Below are positions 7,327 to 15,485 of a stretch of 64,000 bases of DNA, one piece after another. The translations under genes and the position numbers were made by a program. A model generated the notes under the pieces. It was not told where the DNA came from. It ran no database searches and saw nothing but the letters and a program-made list of their open reading frames with translations. This DNA comes from Spirochaetales bacterium (GTDB lineage Bacteria > Spirochaetota > Spirochaetia > JABEVK01): the NCBI GenBank assembly GCA_947478845.1, contig CANJXC010000002.1, forward strand, positions 288,767 through 352,766, written 5' to 3'. Each line of letters opens with the position of its first letter. Position 1 is the first letter of the stretch.

Positions 7327-8613
7327 ATGACAAAACTTGTGGCCCTAGAAATTGGAGTACTTCTGTTGCTCACGTCGTGTACCGGAATCATAAGCACCTT
7401 AAATGAAACAACCCTCTTGGTGCATGTGAAACAATCGGCACGCACAATAGAGGCAACGCTCGGTGCTGTAACACATTATGAAGCGAAATTGACGCCTGAT
7501 CCTGGTCCTGACCGGGGTGATATCGAGGTATCAAACCTGAACCAGGAGGATCCGATCGTTCTGGCAACTGGTTGGTGGACCGTTCTGGTATCGGCCTTTG
7601 ATGGGAATGGTCATAAAATTGGTGAAGGCTGGGGGCGAATCGAGGTTAAGGCCGGCACCAACAGCGTCTCAATTTTGACCGGTCCGCTGAAAAGATCGAC
7701 CGGCAGCTTTGATGTGGTAATAGAATATGCCGAAGTAGCCACTGGGCTCGAGTTCATCTTGTCCCCGTGGCCCGATCAGTCTGAAAACTTCCAAACGACA
7801 GCTCTTCAGTTGATTCCAACCACCGAACTATTACCACTGACCGTTGACCAGAGTTTCCTGACAGATGCTACATACAAACTTGATCTGAATAACCATCGGG
7901 CCGAGTTCAAAGGAACTTTGAAAAGTGGAGACTACATGCTGTTGGCCTTCCCAACGACCAGTTCGGGCCGGAAGGGAACCTACGGCGAGATTCTCAGAAT
8001 TTACGACTTCGGCGCAGCTGAATCGACCTTGTCCAGCCCGAGCTTCTTTGTGAACTTCGATGCCGGCCGAGGCACCCTTGCGATGGACCCTCAGCCCATT
8101 CCCTTTGGTCTTTCCAGTGCTTTGTCCCCTCAAAAGTTCACCCCTCCCCTCGGCGAAGTGTTTGCAGGTTGGAAAGAAGGCAACGCGACCACCCTGATCT
8201 CTGACGAAGCCTCCTACACGATGAAATCTGATCATGACGTTACGCTCACTGCGCAGTGGGTTGTTCCACAGTTGACCTTTACTTGGAGTTTTGCCCTGCC
8301 CGACGACCCCGAGCTTTTAGTTTCTACAGGGTCTGGAAACTCAAGCTCAACTGATCTCGTTGTGTTCAACTCGAAAGAGGGCACCCTGGTGATTTTGACG
8401 GCGAGCAGTAACTTTGGCGTAGGTACCAGCTATGCGTGGTACGCCAATGGCGACTGGAAAAACCCAGTCTCTTTGAGCAAGGATTGTATTCTGGTCGGCT
8501 CCAAACCAGACGTAACCCTCGACGCCGGAACCTCGAGATTTTTGGTGGTCGTGAAAAGCCCTGATGGCCGGTATTACTCCAAAGAGTTCTGGGTTAAGGA
8601 TCTTGGGAAATGA
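7327..8613 (+). CDS. lipoprotein with InlB B-type repeat, paralogue 3
   Basis: 428 residues; lipobox LTSC after a hydrophobic signal. Layout: N-terminal family module with QSARTI, the GSFDVVIEYAEVATGLEF segment also seen in paralogues 2 and 4, one InlB B-type repeat encoded by the shared 232-bp tract, and the C-terminal YAWYANG ... YYSKEFWV module. It starts 7 bp after the previous stop; GAGGCG lies nearby. Compared with paralogue 2 it lacks the second repeat. Same operon, presumably the same location on the cell surface. Confidence 0.75.
   Translation: MTKLVALEIGVLLLLTSCTGIISTLNETTLLVHVKQSARTIEATLGAVTHYEAKLTPDPGPDRGDIEVSNLNQEDPIVLATGWWTVLVSAFDGNGHKIGEGWGRIEVKAGTNSVSILTGPLKRSTGSFDVVIEYAEVATGLEFILSPWPDQSENFQTTALQLIPTTELLPLTVDQSFLTDATYKLDLNNHRAEFKGTLKSGDYMLLAFPTTSSGRKGTYGEILRIYDFGAAESTLSSPSFFVNFDAGRGTLAMDPQPIPFGLSSALSPQKFTPPLGEVFAGWKEGNATTLISDEASYTMKSDHDVTLTAQWVVPQLTFTWSFALPDDPELLVSTGSGNSSSTDLVVFNSKEGTLVILTASSNFGVGTSYAWYANGDWKNPVSLSKDCILVGSKPDVTLDAGTSRFLVVVKSPDGRYYSKEFWVKDLGK
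8036..8267 (+). repeat. near-identical 232-bp tract, copy 2
   Basis: Partner of 6502-6733, with two substitutions (one in the GCTTTG-CCCCT segment, one in CTCAC-GCGC). In-frame in both genes. Confidence 0.9.
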
Positions 8614-8620
8614 CGCTGCT

Positions 8621-10663
8621 ATGAGAAAGCTCATTGCGCTGGCGCTCGGTTCACTCCTTTTCCTCACCTCGTGTGCTCAAGTTATCAACTCTGTGTTTGA
8701 TGCGACTTTAGCAATTCACGTGACGAGTTTTGCGCGCACCCTAGAGGCAACACAGACCGAAGCTCTGGCGACAGTTGATCATTATTCAGCGACCTTGACC
8801 TCGACTTCCGGTGGTGGAGTAGTCCAGATTGACGACCTCAATCAAGCTAAAACGATAGCATTGACCACAGGTCCGTGGAGTGTCGTGGTTAAGGCCTACG
8901 CACGGCCAGGGAATGCCGACAGTGACCAGATTGGTGAGGGAAGGCCTGAAAACGACCCCATCACTGTGGTTTCCCGTGAAAATAGCATCAATGTTAAGCT
9001 TGGCCCGGTAAGAAAGGGATACGGGAGCTTCGACCTCACGGTTGACTACTCGGAAGAGGCCACAGGAGTCGATTTTTCACTGATGCCGTGGCCCAACACA
9101 GATGAGAGTGCGGTTTTTGGTGTCGTGACGGCGACGACTACGAGTGCGGGCACGATTCCTCCAAAGACTGGCTTCCTGCAAAATGCGAGTTATACCCTCA
9201 ACCTGCGAGATACCCTCGCCGAGTTCAAAGGGACTCTTAGGAGTGGGGATTACCTAGTGCAGATCACCACCCATACTTCCTCTACTTCCTCAGGTAACTC
9301 GACCACCTACAGTGAGATTTTGAGGGTCTACGATAATATTCCCGTCAAACGGACTCTGACCCATCCCAGCCATAATGTTAAGTTCAACCCTGGTCTGGGT
9401 ACGGGAACAGTTGTGACCCAGCCCATACCGTTTGGCATGTCGAGTGCACTGGTGAGTTTTGGTACCCTGGGGTTTGGTGCTCCCAACGCCTCCGGAAAAG
9501 TATTTGACGGGTGGAAACAAAGCACCTCAATCACTTTAATTGCTGACGAGGCATCTTATTTTATGCAGTCTACTGAGGATGTGACTTTGACAGCTCAGTG
9601 GCGAGATCCTGTGGTGATTCTTTACAACTATGACGGAACCCTTGAACTTGCTCGTCCGGTGGTTACCAATCGCATAACTGCGGCTCTCACCAATAGCGGA
9701 GGTTCGCCGCCTTCTAGCTCGATGGTCTTTGACGGTTGGTACCTCGGGGTTAGCGGTGCCGGTGTACGCTACGGCACGGGTAGCACCTACACGATTCCGA
9801 TGACCGTGACGAGCGATGTAAAGCTGTATGCGAACTGGTTAGCCTTGGTAACTCTGCACTTTGACGGAAATGGCGCAAATGGTGGTTCGATGACAGATCG
9901 CCTATTGACACCGGGGCAAACGATTACTTTGGCCTCGAATGGGTTTACAAACTCAACGGCGAGCATATTTGGAGGCTGGACTATCATCAAGGGCGGTACG
10001 GTGGCCTACGCAAATGGCGCCTCGTTTACCATCGGTAATTCAGCAGTTACCTTGTACGCAAAGTGGTCCTCAGTTCCGGTGTATGCTTTGAACGTCAGTT
10101 CGTCAAACACCACTTACGGTACCGTGAGTGTGCAGGAAGGGGCTGGGCCATTCACCGCAGGAACCTTGATACACCTAACCGCCACCCCACTTGCCAATTA
10201 TGCCTTTGTTAATTGGGAGGGAGATATCAGTGGAGTTGCAGGAGCTCGAAGTGCTGTAACGACCCTCACTATGCCTTCGGAGGCCGTGACTATCACAGCT
10301 AACTTTAGCGTTCCTTCCACTGGCGCTCTTTCCTCCACTGACCGGAGGTCTTACGGACGTGGGGCCAACTTCTACGCAGATATCTATTCATTTACAATTT
10401 CTACAGCCCAAACAGTGACGATCTCGATGGTCGCTCCGGGGAAAGATAGCTTTTTGTACCTTTACAAGAACTCGTGGCAAGGTGGTGATTTCATCGCACT
10501 GAACGATGACTCAGGTGGTACCTTGGACTCGATGATAGGCCCAATCTCGCTAGCGCCCGGCACTTACTTTGTGGACGCAACATCCTATGGACAACTTGCT
10601 ACTTTCAGTTACACATTGACTGCGAGCTCGACCTCTGGAGCAATTGCGTTGACTCAGTACTAA
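8621..10663 (+). CDS. large lipoprotein with several InlB B-type repeats and a PPC-like C-terminal domain
   Basis: 680 residues, last gene of the lipoprotein operon, 7 bp after the previous stop. Lipobox LTSC, family N-terminal module (SFARTLE; GSFDLTVDYSEEATGVDF), then three InlB B-type repeats ending LTAQW, LYANW and LYAKW, then a divergent InlB-type repeat (AGTLIHLTATPLANYAFVNWEGD), and from about residue 570 a bacterial pre-peptidase C-terminal-like beta domain (YSFTISTAQTVTISM ... DSFLYLYK ... LAPGTYFVDATSYG). It lacks the YYSKEFWV module of its paralogues. ATG 8621 fits the signal peptide. A surface adhesin-like role is plausible but not shown. Confidence 0.78.
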   Translation: MRKLIALALGSLLFLTSCAQVINSVFDATLAIHVTSFARTLEATQTEALATVDHYSATLTSTSGGGVVQIDDLNQAKTIALTTGPWSVVVKAYARPGNADSDQIGEGRPENDPITVVSRENSINVKLGPVRKGYGSFDLTVDYSEEATGVDFSLMPWPNTDESAVFGVVTATTTSAGTIPPKTGFLQNASYTLNLRDTLAEFKGTLRSGDYLVQITTHTSSTSSGNSTTYSEILRVYDNIPVKRTLTHPSHNVKFNPGLGTGTVVTQPIPFGMSSALVSFGTLGFGAPNASGKVFDGWKQSTSITLIADEASYFMQSTEDVTLTAQWRDPVVILYNYDGTLELARPVVTNRITAALTNSGGSPPSSSMVFDGWYLGVSGAGVRYGTGSTYTIPMTVTSDVKLYANWLALVTLHFDGNGANGGSMTDRLLTPGQTITLASNGFTNSTASIFGGWTIIKGGTVAYANGASFTIGNSAVTLYAKWSSVPVYALNVSSSNTTYGTVSVQEGAGPFTAGTLIHLTATPLANYAFVNWEGDISGVAGARSAVTTLTMPSEAVTITANFSVPSTGALSSTDRRSYGRGANFYADIYSFTISTAQTVTISMVAPGKDSFLYLYKNSWQGGDFIALNDDSGGTLDSMIGPISLAPGTYFVDATSYGQLATFSYTLTASSTSGAIALTQY

Positions 10664-10872
10664 CCCCCCCCGCGTCAGGAATGCGGAGGGTGGAGTCTGC
10701 CCTTAGGGCAGACTCCAGTTCTTCGGCGCAGCCGAAAACGGCCACCCCGCAGCACTCCGACCCGGGGACGCCTTAGGGTGTTCCCGGGGGACGCCCCGAG
10801 TTTAACTAGTTCTTCGCTTGCAACCTCAAGCACGAGCCTCCTCACCCCTGTTATCACGGGCAGGAGCGTGCG
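10664..10872. other. hairpin-rich intergenic region
   Basis: Three inverted repeats follow the lipoprotein operon: a perfect 12-bp stem with a TTA loop (10691-10717), a 6-bp stem TTCGGC/GCCGAA with a GCA loop (10722-10736), and an imperfect GC-rich palindrome also centred on TTA (about 10770-10800). The first could terminate transcription, although no long T run follows. The region ends with AGGAG (10862-10866) for the next gene. Confidence 0.6.
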
Positions 10873-11874
10873 ATGCCCAGAGCCCCCCTTGACCCCCTGA
10901 GCCCCCAGAATTACCCTAAAAAGATGAGGATCAAGGGGTATTCTGATTTGTTCATCCGTTGGCTTTTTGGGGCCGAGGAGAACAACGAGTATTTGCTATC
11001 GTTTCTCAATGCCCTGCAGGAGTACGAGGGGCAAACGCCCTTGAGGTCGGTGCTGGTGCGTAACCCGTTTTTGTTGCAGCGTGCCTACGACGACAAGCTG
11101 GCGGTGCTCGATGTTTTGGCCGAAGCGGAGGATGGGTTGCAGTTCAACGTCGAGGTGCAGGCCAGCAACCATGCCGGCTTTGAGGAACGCACCCTGTACT
11201 ATTGGGCACGGGTGTATTCGGGGCAGATTGATTCGAGCGACAAGTACACCAAGCTCAACCCGGTGGTGGGAGTCAACATTGTCAATTTTGTGCTATTTCC
11301 CGGCATTTCGCGACCTGTGAACACCTTTCACCTCACGCACGACCAGAACCCAGAGCTGCGTTTGACAGAGCACCTGACGGTGCATTACTTGGAATTGCCT
11401 AAACTGCGCGCCGAAGCCGTGCCCGAGCGCAAACTAGAACGATGGATGGCCTTCTTGAAACACGAAGGCGAGGAGGGTTTTGATATGAAAGTTTTGTTGC
11501 ATCAAGACAACGACCTGCAGAAGGCGCACGACCGCTACCACTACTTTGCCTCCGACGCGGATGCCAAGGCCCGCTGGGAGTCGCACTGGAAGTGGCAAAT
11601 TGACCAAAACCAGGCGCGCTACGACGCACAGCAGGCCGGTTTGGCAGAAGGCCGCGCCGAGGGCCTAGAGGAAGGCCGCGCCGAAGGTAAAGCCGAAGGT
11701 AAAGCCGAAGGTAAAGCTGAAGGTAAAGCTGAAGGTAAAGCTGAAGGTAAGGCTGAAGGTAAAGCTGAAGGCCGGCTCGAACTTGCACAGGAATTGGTCG
11801 CCAAGGGTCTCGCGCCCGAACAGGTGTCGCAGCTGACGGGCATTCCTGTGGCCAGGTTAACGCAGCAAAGCTGA
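10873..11874 (+). CDS. PD-(D/E)XK nuclease / Rpn-type 'transposase' family protein with AEGK-repeat tail
   Basis: 333 residues. The N-terminal half matches the PD-(D/E)XK nuclease family often labelled transposase or Rpn: FIRWLFGAEENNEYLLSFLNAL, then Asp80 in KLAVLDV and the ExQ pair Glu94/Gln96 in FNVEVQ, which form the metal-binding nuclease core. A charged helical region follows, then about eight AEGK/AEGR units (near residues 256-300) and a short C-terminal helical unit (QVSQLTGIPVARL). ATG 10873 has AGGAG six bases upstream. Rpn proteins promote recombination in E. coli; activity here is inference. No inverted repeats mark it as an insertion sequence. Confidence 0.85.
   Translation: MPRAPLDPLSPQNYPKKMRIKGYSDLFIRWLFGAEENNEYLLSFLNALQEYEGQTPLRSVLVRNPFLLQRAYDDKLAVLDVLAEAEDGLQFNVEVQASNHAGFEERTLYYWARVYSGQIDSSDKYTKLNPVVGVNIVNFVLFPGISRPVNTFHLTHDQNPELRLTEHLTVHYLELPKLRAEAVPERKLERWMAFLKHEGEEGFDMKVLLHQDNDLQKAHDRYHYFASDADAKARWESHWKWQIDQNQARYDAQQAGLAEGRAEGLEEGRAEGKAEGKAEGKAEGKAEGKAEGKAEGKAEGRLELAQELVAKGLAPEQVSQLTGIPVARLTQQS
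11680..11763 (+). repeat. 12-bp tandem repeat (seven units) inside the nuclease gene
   Basis: Seven consecutive in-frame copies of GCYGAAGGTAAR encode AEGK; related AEGR/LEGR units flank them. Copies differ only at the GCC/GCT wobble base and once AAA/AAG. Length change by slippage would keep the frame. Confidence 0.92.
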
Positions 11875-11912
11875 CTCACCTCGAAAGGCTTCCCAGCGCG
11901 CCGTTTTTTGGG

Positions 11913-11918
11913 TATCCT
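11913..11918 (+). promoter_or_regulatory. -10-like element next to start codon
   Basis: TATCCT ends 7 nt before the GTG at 11926; no SD is present. Part of the leaderless pattern. Confidence 0.35.
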
Positions 11919-11925
11919 CGGCGTC

Positions 11926-13731
11926 GTGAAACCTTTCTTACTTCTGCTGCTCACCTTCGCTCTCTTTCCGGCCTTGCAGGCCCTTCCCGCGCGCGTAATC
12001 GACACGCAAGCCCACCTTGACCGCAATGACTTCCTGATAATTCCGGGCTTTGACGCTCTTCAGGGGGCGGGGTTTCCCAGCCGCGTTCTAGGAAGCAATC
12101 CCACCGTGGTTCAGCGGCCGCTCACGAGTTTTGCCTCGCCTAGCGATGCAATATGGACCATCACGACCCCCTACGAGGGCTTCACGAGCACCGACAAGGG
12201 CCGCAGCTGGACCAAGGTGCTCGACCGCGAGGCCTTTCGGCCGGGGGCCAATTTGTCGGCGTTGGCTGCCAACCCCGGTTTGCCCGGTTCGCTGGCCGCT
12301 GGTACCACCTTTCATGGCCTTTATCTGACCACGGATAACGGAAAGTCGTGGAAGAATCCGGAAGATTTCGAGACGGCTTACGGCTACAACGACGGCGCCC
12401 GTGAGCCCATCAATGCGCTGGCTTGGTCGGCCAAAACGCCTGCTAACCTGTGGGCCTTCGCGGGCAAAGAAGGTAGCCACCTGTGGCAACTCGACACCAC
12501 CACTGGCAAGCGCACGATGTGGGCTTTTCCCGGGGGCTCTTACCTCGAGCTCCCCGAGGCTTTGGCCAGTCACCTCGAAGGAACCACCGAGATCCTCGAG
12601 GTGCGCACCCGCACCGCCTGGTGGCGAGGGGAAGCGGGCACCGACAAATGGACCAAGCTCGAAGACCGCACCGACGTGCCCGAATGGGATGCCGCCAAGC
12701 GCTCCCGCATGGAAAAATCAAAAGACAAACTGGCCTTTTATGTGAGCGCCTATCAGGCGGCCCGGCCTGAGCTGCTCGGGGGCCACCTCGACTTTATGGC
12801 CAAAACCGGTCTCAACGCCGTGGTGATCGATTTCAAAAACGACTTTGGCGAAATTAACTACGACAGCAAGGTAGCCTTCGCGGTGAAAGCCAAACTGGCC
12901 AAGCCAGTTTTTGATGCCGTTGCCCTGATCAAAAAAGTCCACGACCGAGGGTTTTACCTCATTGCCCGCGTGGTGGTGTTTAAAGACAACCGCCTGTACA
13001 AGTACAACGACTTCCAGTACGCCCTGTACGACAGCGCCACCAAGAAACCTTGGGGCAACCTCGTGGATGGGGTGCAGAAGGAGTTTTGGGTCGACACCTA
13101 CAACCAAGACGTGTGGGCCTACAACATCGCTTTGGTGCGCGAACTGCAAGACCTAGGTGTGGACGAGATTCAGTTTGACTACATCCGTTTTCCTTCGGAT
13201 GGTCCGGTGAACCGCATCGTCAACCGCGCCAAGGTGGAGGGCATGAGCCGCATGGACGCGCTGGAAGGCTTTTTGAAAGGCGCCCGCGCGGCTCTCAGTA
13301 TTCCTTTGTCAGTGGATATTTACGGCTACAACGGATACTTCATTACCGACCACCTGGGGCAAAACCTCACCATGATCAGCAAGTACGTCGACGCCATTAG
13401 CCCGATGTTTTACCCCTCGCACTTTTACCGCTCGTTTTTGCCCAAATACAGCTACCTCGACCGAGCGCAAATTATTTACCAGGACGGTAGCGACCGCACC
13501 TGGATGAGCACCGGGAGGCGCGTGCACGTGCGTCCGTGGGTGCAAACCTTCCTGCTCGGCGGTGAGCTCAAGTTCGACGACAACACCATCAGAGCCTACG
13601 TCGACCGCCAGTTGATCGGCGTGCAAAAGAGCAAGGCCAGCGGGTTCCTGTTATGGAACTCCTCCAACCGCTACTACATGGTGACCAAACCCGTTACGCC
13701 GTTTGCCACCCTCACCACGTTGCCTTACTGA
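11926..13731 (+). CDS. exported DUF4015 glycoside-hydrolase-like protein with N-terminal Asp-box propeller-like region
   Basis: 601 residues from GTG 11926, which gives a clean signal peptide (KPFLLLLLTFALFPALQALPA); a TTG at 11908 is possible. Residues ~50-240 contain two Asp-box motifs, STDKGRSW and TTDNGKSW, as in beta-propeller sialidase/BNR proteins. Residues ~280-600 are the DUF4015 putative glycoside hydrolase barrel: NAVVIDFKNDFGEINY, GFYLIARVVVFKDN, and DEIQFDYIRFPSDG, whose acidic residues are the likely active site. Substrate unknown; probably periplasmic or surface polysaccharide. The stop overlaps the azlC start by one base. Confidence 0.82.
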   Translation: MKPFLLLLLTFALFPALQALPARVIDTQAHLDRNDFLIIPGFDALQGAGFPSRVLGSNPTVVQRPLTSFASPSDAIWTITTPYEGFTSTDKGRSWTKVLDREAFRPGANLSALAANPGLPGSLAAGTTFHGLYLTTDNGKSWKNPEDFETAYGYNDGAREPINALAWSAKTPANLWAFAGKEGSHLWQLDTTTGKRTMWAFPGGSYLELPEALASHLEGTTEILEVRTRTAWWRGEAGTDKWTKLEDRTDVPEWDAAKRSRMEKSKDKLAFYVSAYQAARPELLGGHLDFMAKTGLNAVVIDFKNDFGEINYDSKVAFAVKAKLAKPVFDAVALIKKVHDRGFYLIARVVVFKDNRLYKYNDFQYALYDSATKKPWGNLVDGVQKEFWVDTYNQDVWAYNIALVRELQDLGVDEIQFDYIRFPSDGPVNRIVNRAKVEGMSRMDALEGFLKGARAALSIPLSVDIYGYNGYFITDHLGQNLTMISKYVDAISPMFYPSHFYRSFLPKYSYLDRAQIIYQDGSDRTWMSTGRRVHVRPWVQTFLLGGELKFDDNTIRAYVDRQLIGVQKSKASGFLLWNSSNRYYMVTKPVTPFATLTTLPY

Positions 13732-14399
13732 TGCCCTTGCACCTATTTCGCACCTCGCTCCCGGTGGCCTTCGGGTACATCCCTTTGGGCATGGCTTTCG
13801 GGGTACTTTTGCAGGCGCAAGGCTACGCGTGGTGGTGGTCCACCGTGATGAGTGTGCTCATTTACGCCGGCTCGGCGCAGTTTCTCGCGGTGGGTCTTTT
13901 GGCGGCCGGGGCTGGGCTGGTTGATGCGTTTCTGGCCACCTTTTTGCTCAACTTGCGCCACGTGTTTTATGGCCTTACAGTGATCGAGCGCTACCGGTTG
14001 CTGCGGGGCTGGAGGCAGGGCTACGCTACCTTTGCCCTCACCGACGAAACTTTTAGCCTGCTGGCTGGAATCGGCGCCCACCCTTCCGACGACCGTCGTT
14101 TTGTGCTGGGCCTCTCAGCGCTCAACCAGAGTTGGTGGGTGCTGGGGTCTACCTTGGGCGCTCTTTTGGGCCAAAGCTGGCACCTTCCCACCAAAGGACT
14201 CGAGTTCTCGCTCACGGCCCTGTTCGCCGTGCTGTTCGTGGAGCAGGTAAAGCGTCGCCCCGAGCCGTGGCCTCTGCTGGTCGCCCTTGGGGCTGCTGCC
14301 GTCTGCCTCGCGTTTTTGCCGGGGAAGGCCTTCCTGCTGGCGGCCATTTCGATCAGCGTGGTGGGCCTGATGCTCTTGCCCGACAAGGAAAGCGCATGA
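13731..14399 (+). CDS. azlC: AzlC family branched-chain amino acid permease subunit
   Basis: 222 residues, about five to seven membrane helices. Family features: GYIPLGMAFGVLLQAQG at the N-terminus, YAGSAQFLAVGLL, NLRHVFYGL and the ALTDETFSLL segment. AzlC with AzlD forms an exporter for branched-chain amino acids and analogues. The ATG at 13731 shares a base with the preceding stop (TGATG), and the family N-terminus begins there. azlD follows with a 4-bp overlap. Substrate cannot be told from sequence. Confidence 0.9.
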   Translation: MPLHLFRTSLPVAFGYIPLGMAFGVLLQAQGYAWWWSTVMSVLIYAGSAQFLAVGLLAAGAGLVDAFLATFLLNLRHVFYGLTVIERYRLLRGWRQGYATFALTDETFSLLAGIGAHPSDDRRFVLGLSALNQSWWVLGSTLGALLGQSWHLPTKGLEFSLTALFAVLFVEQVKRRPEPWPLLVALGAAAVCLAFLPGKAFLLAAISISVVGLMLLPDKESA

Positions 14400-14734
14400 G
14401 AACCGACCTCGAAGTTTTAGCCTTTGTGGCCGTCCTCGCCTTGGCTACCATGCTCACCCGGTTTCTGCCGTTCTGGATTCCCGCAAGGTTTACCCAAAAT
14501 CGACTGGTCAACGTGGCCAAACGAAGCCTTCCGGCCGTGATTCTGCTGCTACTCACCATCTATAGCCTTAAAGACACCAAGTTCACCAATCTGCCTTGGG
14601 GCTTACCGGAAATGGTATCGCTGGCAGTGGTTCTTGCTCTCCACGTGTGGAAAAAGAACGCCCTGCTGAGCATCGCCGCTGGCACAGGTCTGTACATGGT
14701 GTGGTCCAACGGTCTTCTTTCCGGCCTTTTCTGA
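14396..14734 (+). CDS. azlD: AzlD family branched-chain amino acid transport protein
   Basis: 112 residues, three to four membrane helices, usual AzlD length. The [11 protein letters not shown] segment near the N-terminus and [16 protein letters not shown] are typical. ATG 14396 overlaps the azlC stop (ATGA), so the two subunits are translationally coupled. It is the partner of AzlC in the export complex. Confidence 0.88.
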   Translation: MRTDLEVLAFVAVLALATMLTRFLPFWIPARFTQNRLVNVAKRSLPAVILLLLTIYSLKDTKFTNLPWGLPEMVSLAVVLALHVWKKNALLSIAAGTGLYMVWSNGLLSGLF

Positions 14735-14751
14735 GCTACGGTGTTTCGTGG

Positions 14752-14757
14752 TACACT
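14752..14757 (+). promoter_or_regulatory. -10 element next to deoD start codon
   Basis: TACACT ends exactly 6 nt before the deoD ATG; no SD intervenes. A transcript from it would start at or beside the A of ATG. Confidence 0.5.
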
Positions 14758-14763
14758 CAGGTC

Positions 14764-15468
14764 ATGAGCATTCACATTTCGGCCCAAAAGGGCCAAATCG
14801 CCGAGGCCATTCTGCTTCCCGGTGACCCGCTTCGGGCTAAGTTCATCGCCGAGACCTTTTTGAAAGACGCCGAGTGCTTCAACCAAGTGCGCGGCATGCT
14901 GGGGTTCACCGGCACCTACGAGGGCAAACGCGTTTCGGTGATGGGCACCGGTATGGGCCAGCCGTCGCTGAGCATTTACGTCAACGAGCTGATCCGCGAC
15001 TACGGCGTCCAGACCTTGGTTAGGGTAGGCACCTGCGGTGGCCTCACCGAAAAGGTGAAAGTCCGCGACCTGATTCTTGGGCTAGCGGCCTCCACCGACT
15101 CGGCGGTGAACAGGCAGCGCTTTCGGGGCATGGACTACGCGTCGGCCCCCGATTTTCTGGTGCTCAAAAAAGCCTACGAAACGGCCCTGGAACGCAAGAT
15201 TCCCGTCCACGTGGGAAAGATTCTCAGCAGCGACTCGTTTTACACCCCCGACCCCGAGGCCTGGAAACTGTGGGCCTCCTACGGATGCCTTGGCGTCGAG
15301 ATGGAATGCTGCGAGCTCTACACGCTGGCGGCCCACTACGGCGTGCGCGCGTTGACGGTTCTCACCGTGAGCGACCACTTGGTGACCCACGAAGAAACGA
15401 CCAGCGAAGAGCGCCAACTGAGCTTTGGCAAGATGATTGAGGTGGGTTTGGCCGCAGCCTTGAGCTGA
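14764..15468 (+). CDS. deoD: purine nucleoside phosphorylase, DeoD type
   Basis: 234 residues, the length of hexameric DeoD enzymes, which split purine (deoxy)nucleosides with phosphate. Motifs: [14 protein letters not shown], the [17 protein letters not shown] segment, VGTCGG, and the substrate-binding [13 protein letters not shown] followed by VSDH with its catalytic Asp. ATG 14764 matches the DeoD N-terminus ([17 protein letters not shown]). It lies 29 bp after azlD and has its own -10. Cytoplasmic nucleoside salvage. Confidence 0.95.
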   Translation: MSIHISAQKGQIAEAILLPGDPLRAKFIAETFLKDAECFNQVRGMLGFTGTYEGKRVSVMGTGMGQPSLSIYVNELIRDYGVQTLVRVGTCGGLTEKVKVRDLILGLAASTDSAVNRQRFRGMDYASAPDFLVLKKAYETALERKIPVHVGKILSSDSFYTPDPEAWKLWASYGCLGVEMECCELYTLAAHYGVRALTVLTVSDHLVTHEETTSEERQLSFGKMIEVGLAAALS

Positions 15469-15485
15469 CCGAAAGGAGTGCCTTG

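Noticed and set aside
11680..11763. CRISPR-like array
   Set aside because: Repeats are 12 bp, contiguous, without spacers and in-frame within a coding gene.
10873..11874. Insertion sequence around the 'transposase'-type gene
   Set aside because: No terminal inverted repeats or target-site duplication seen; the PD-(D/E)XK family is not a classical IS transposase.
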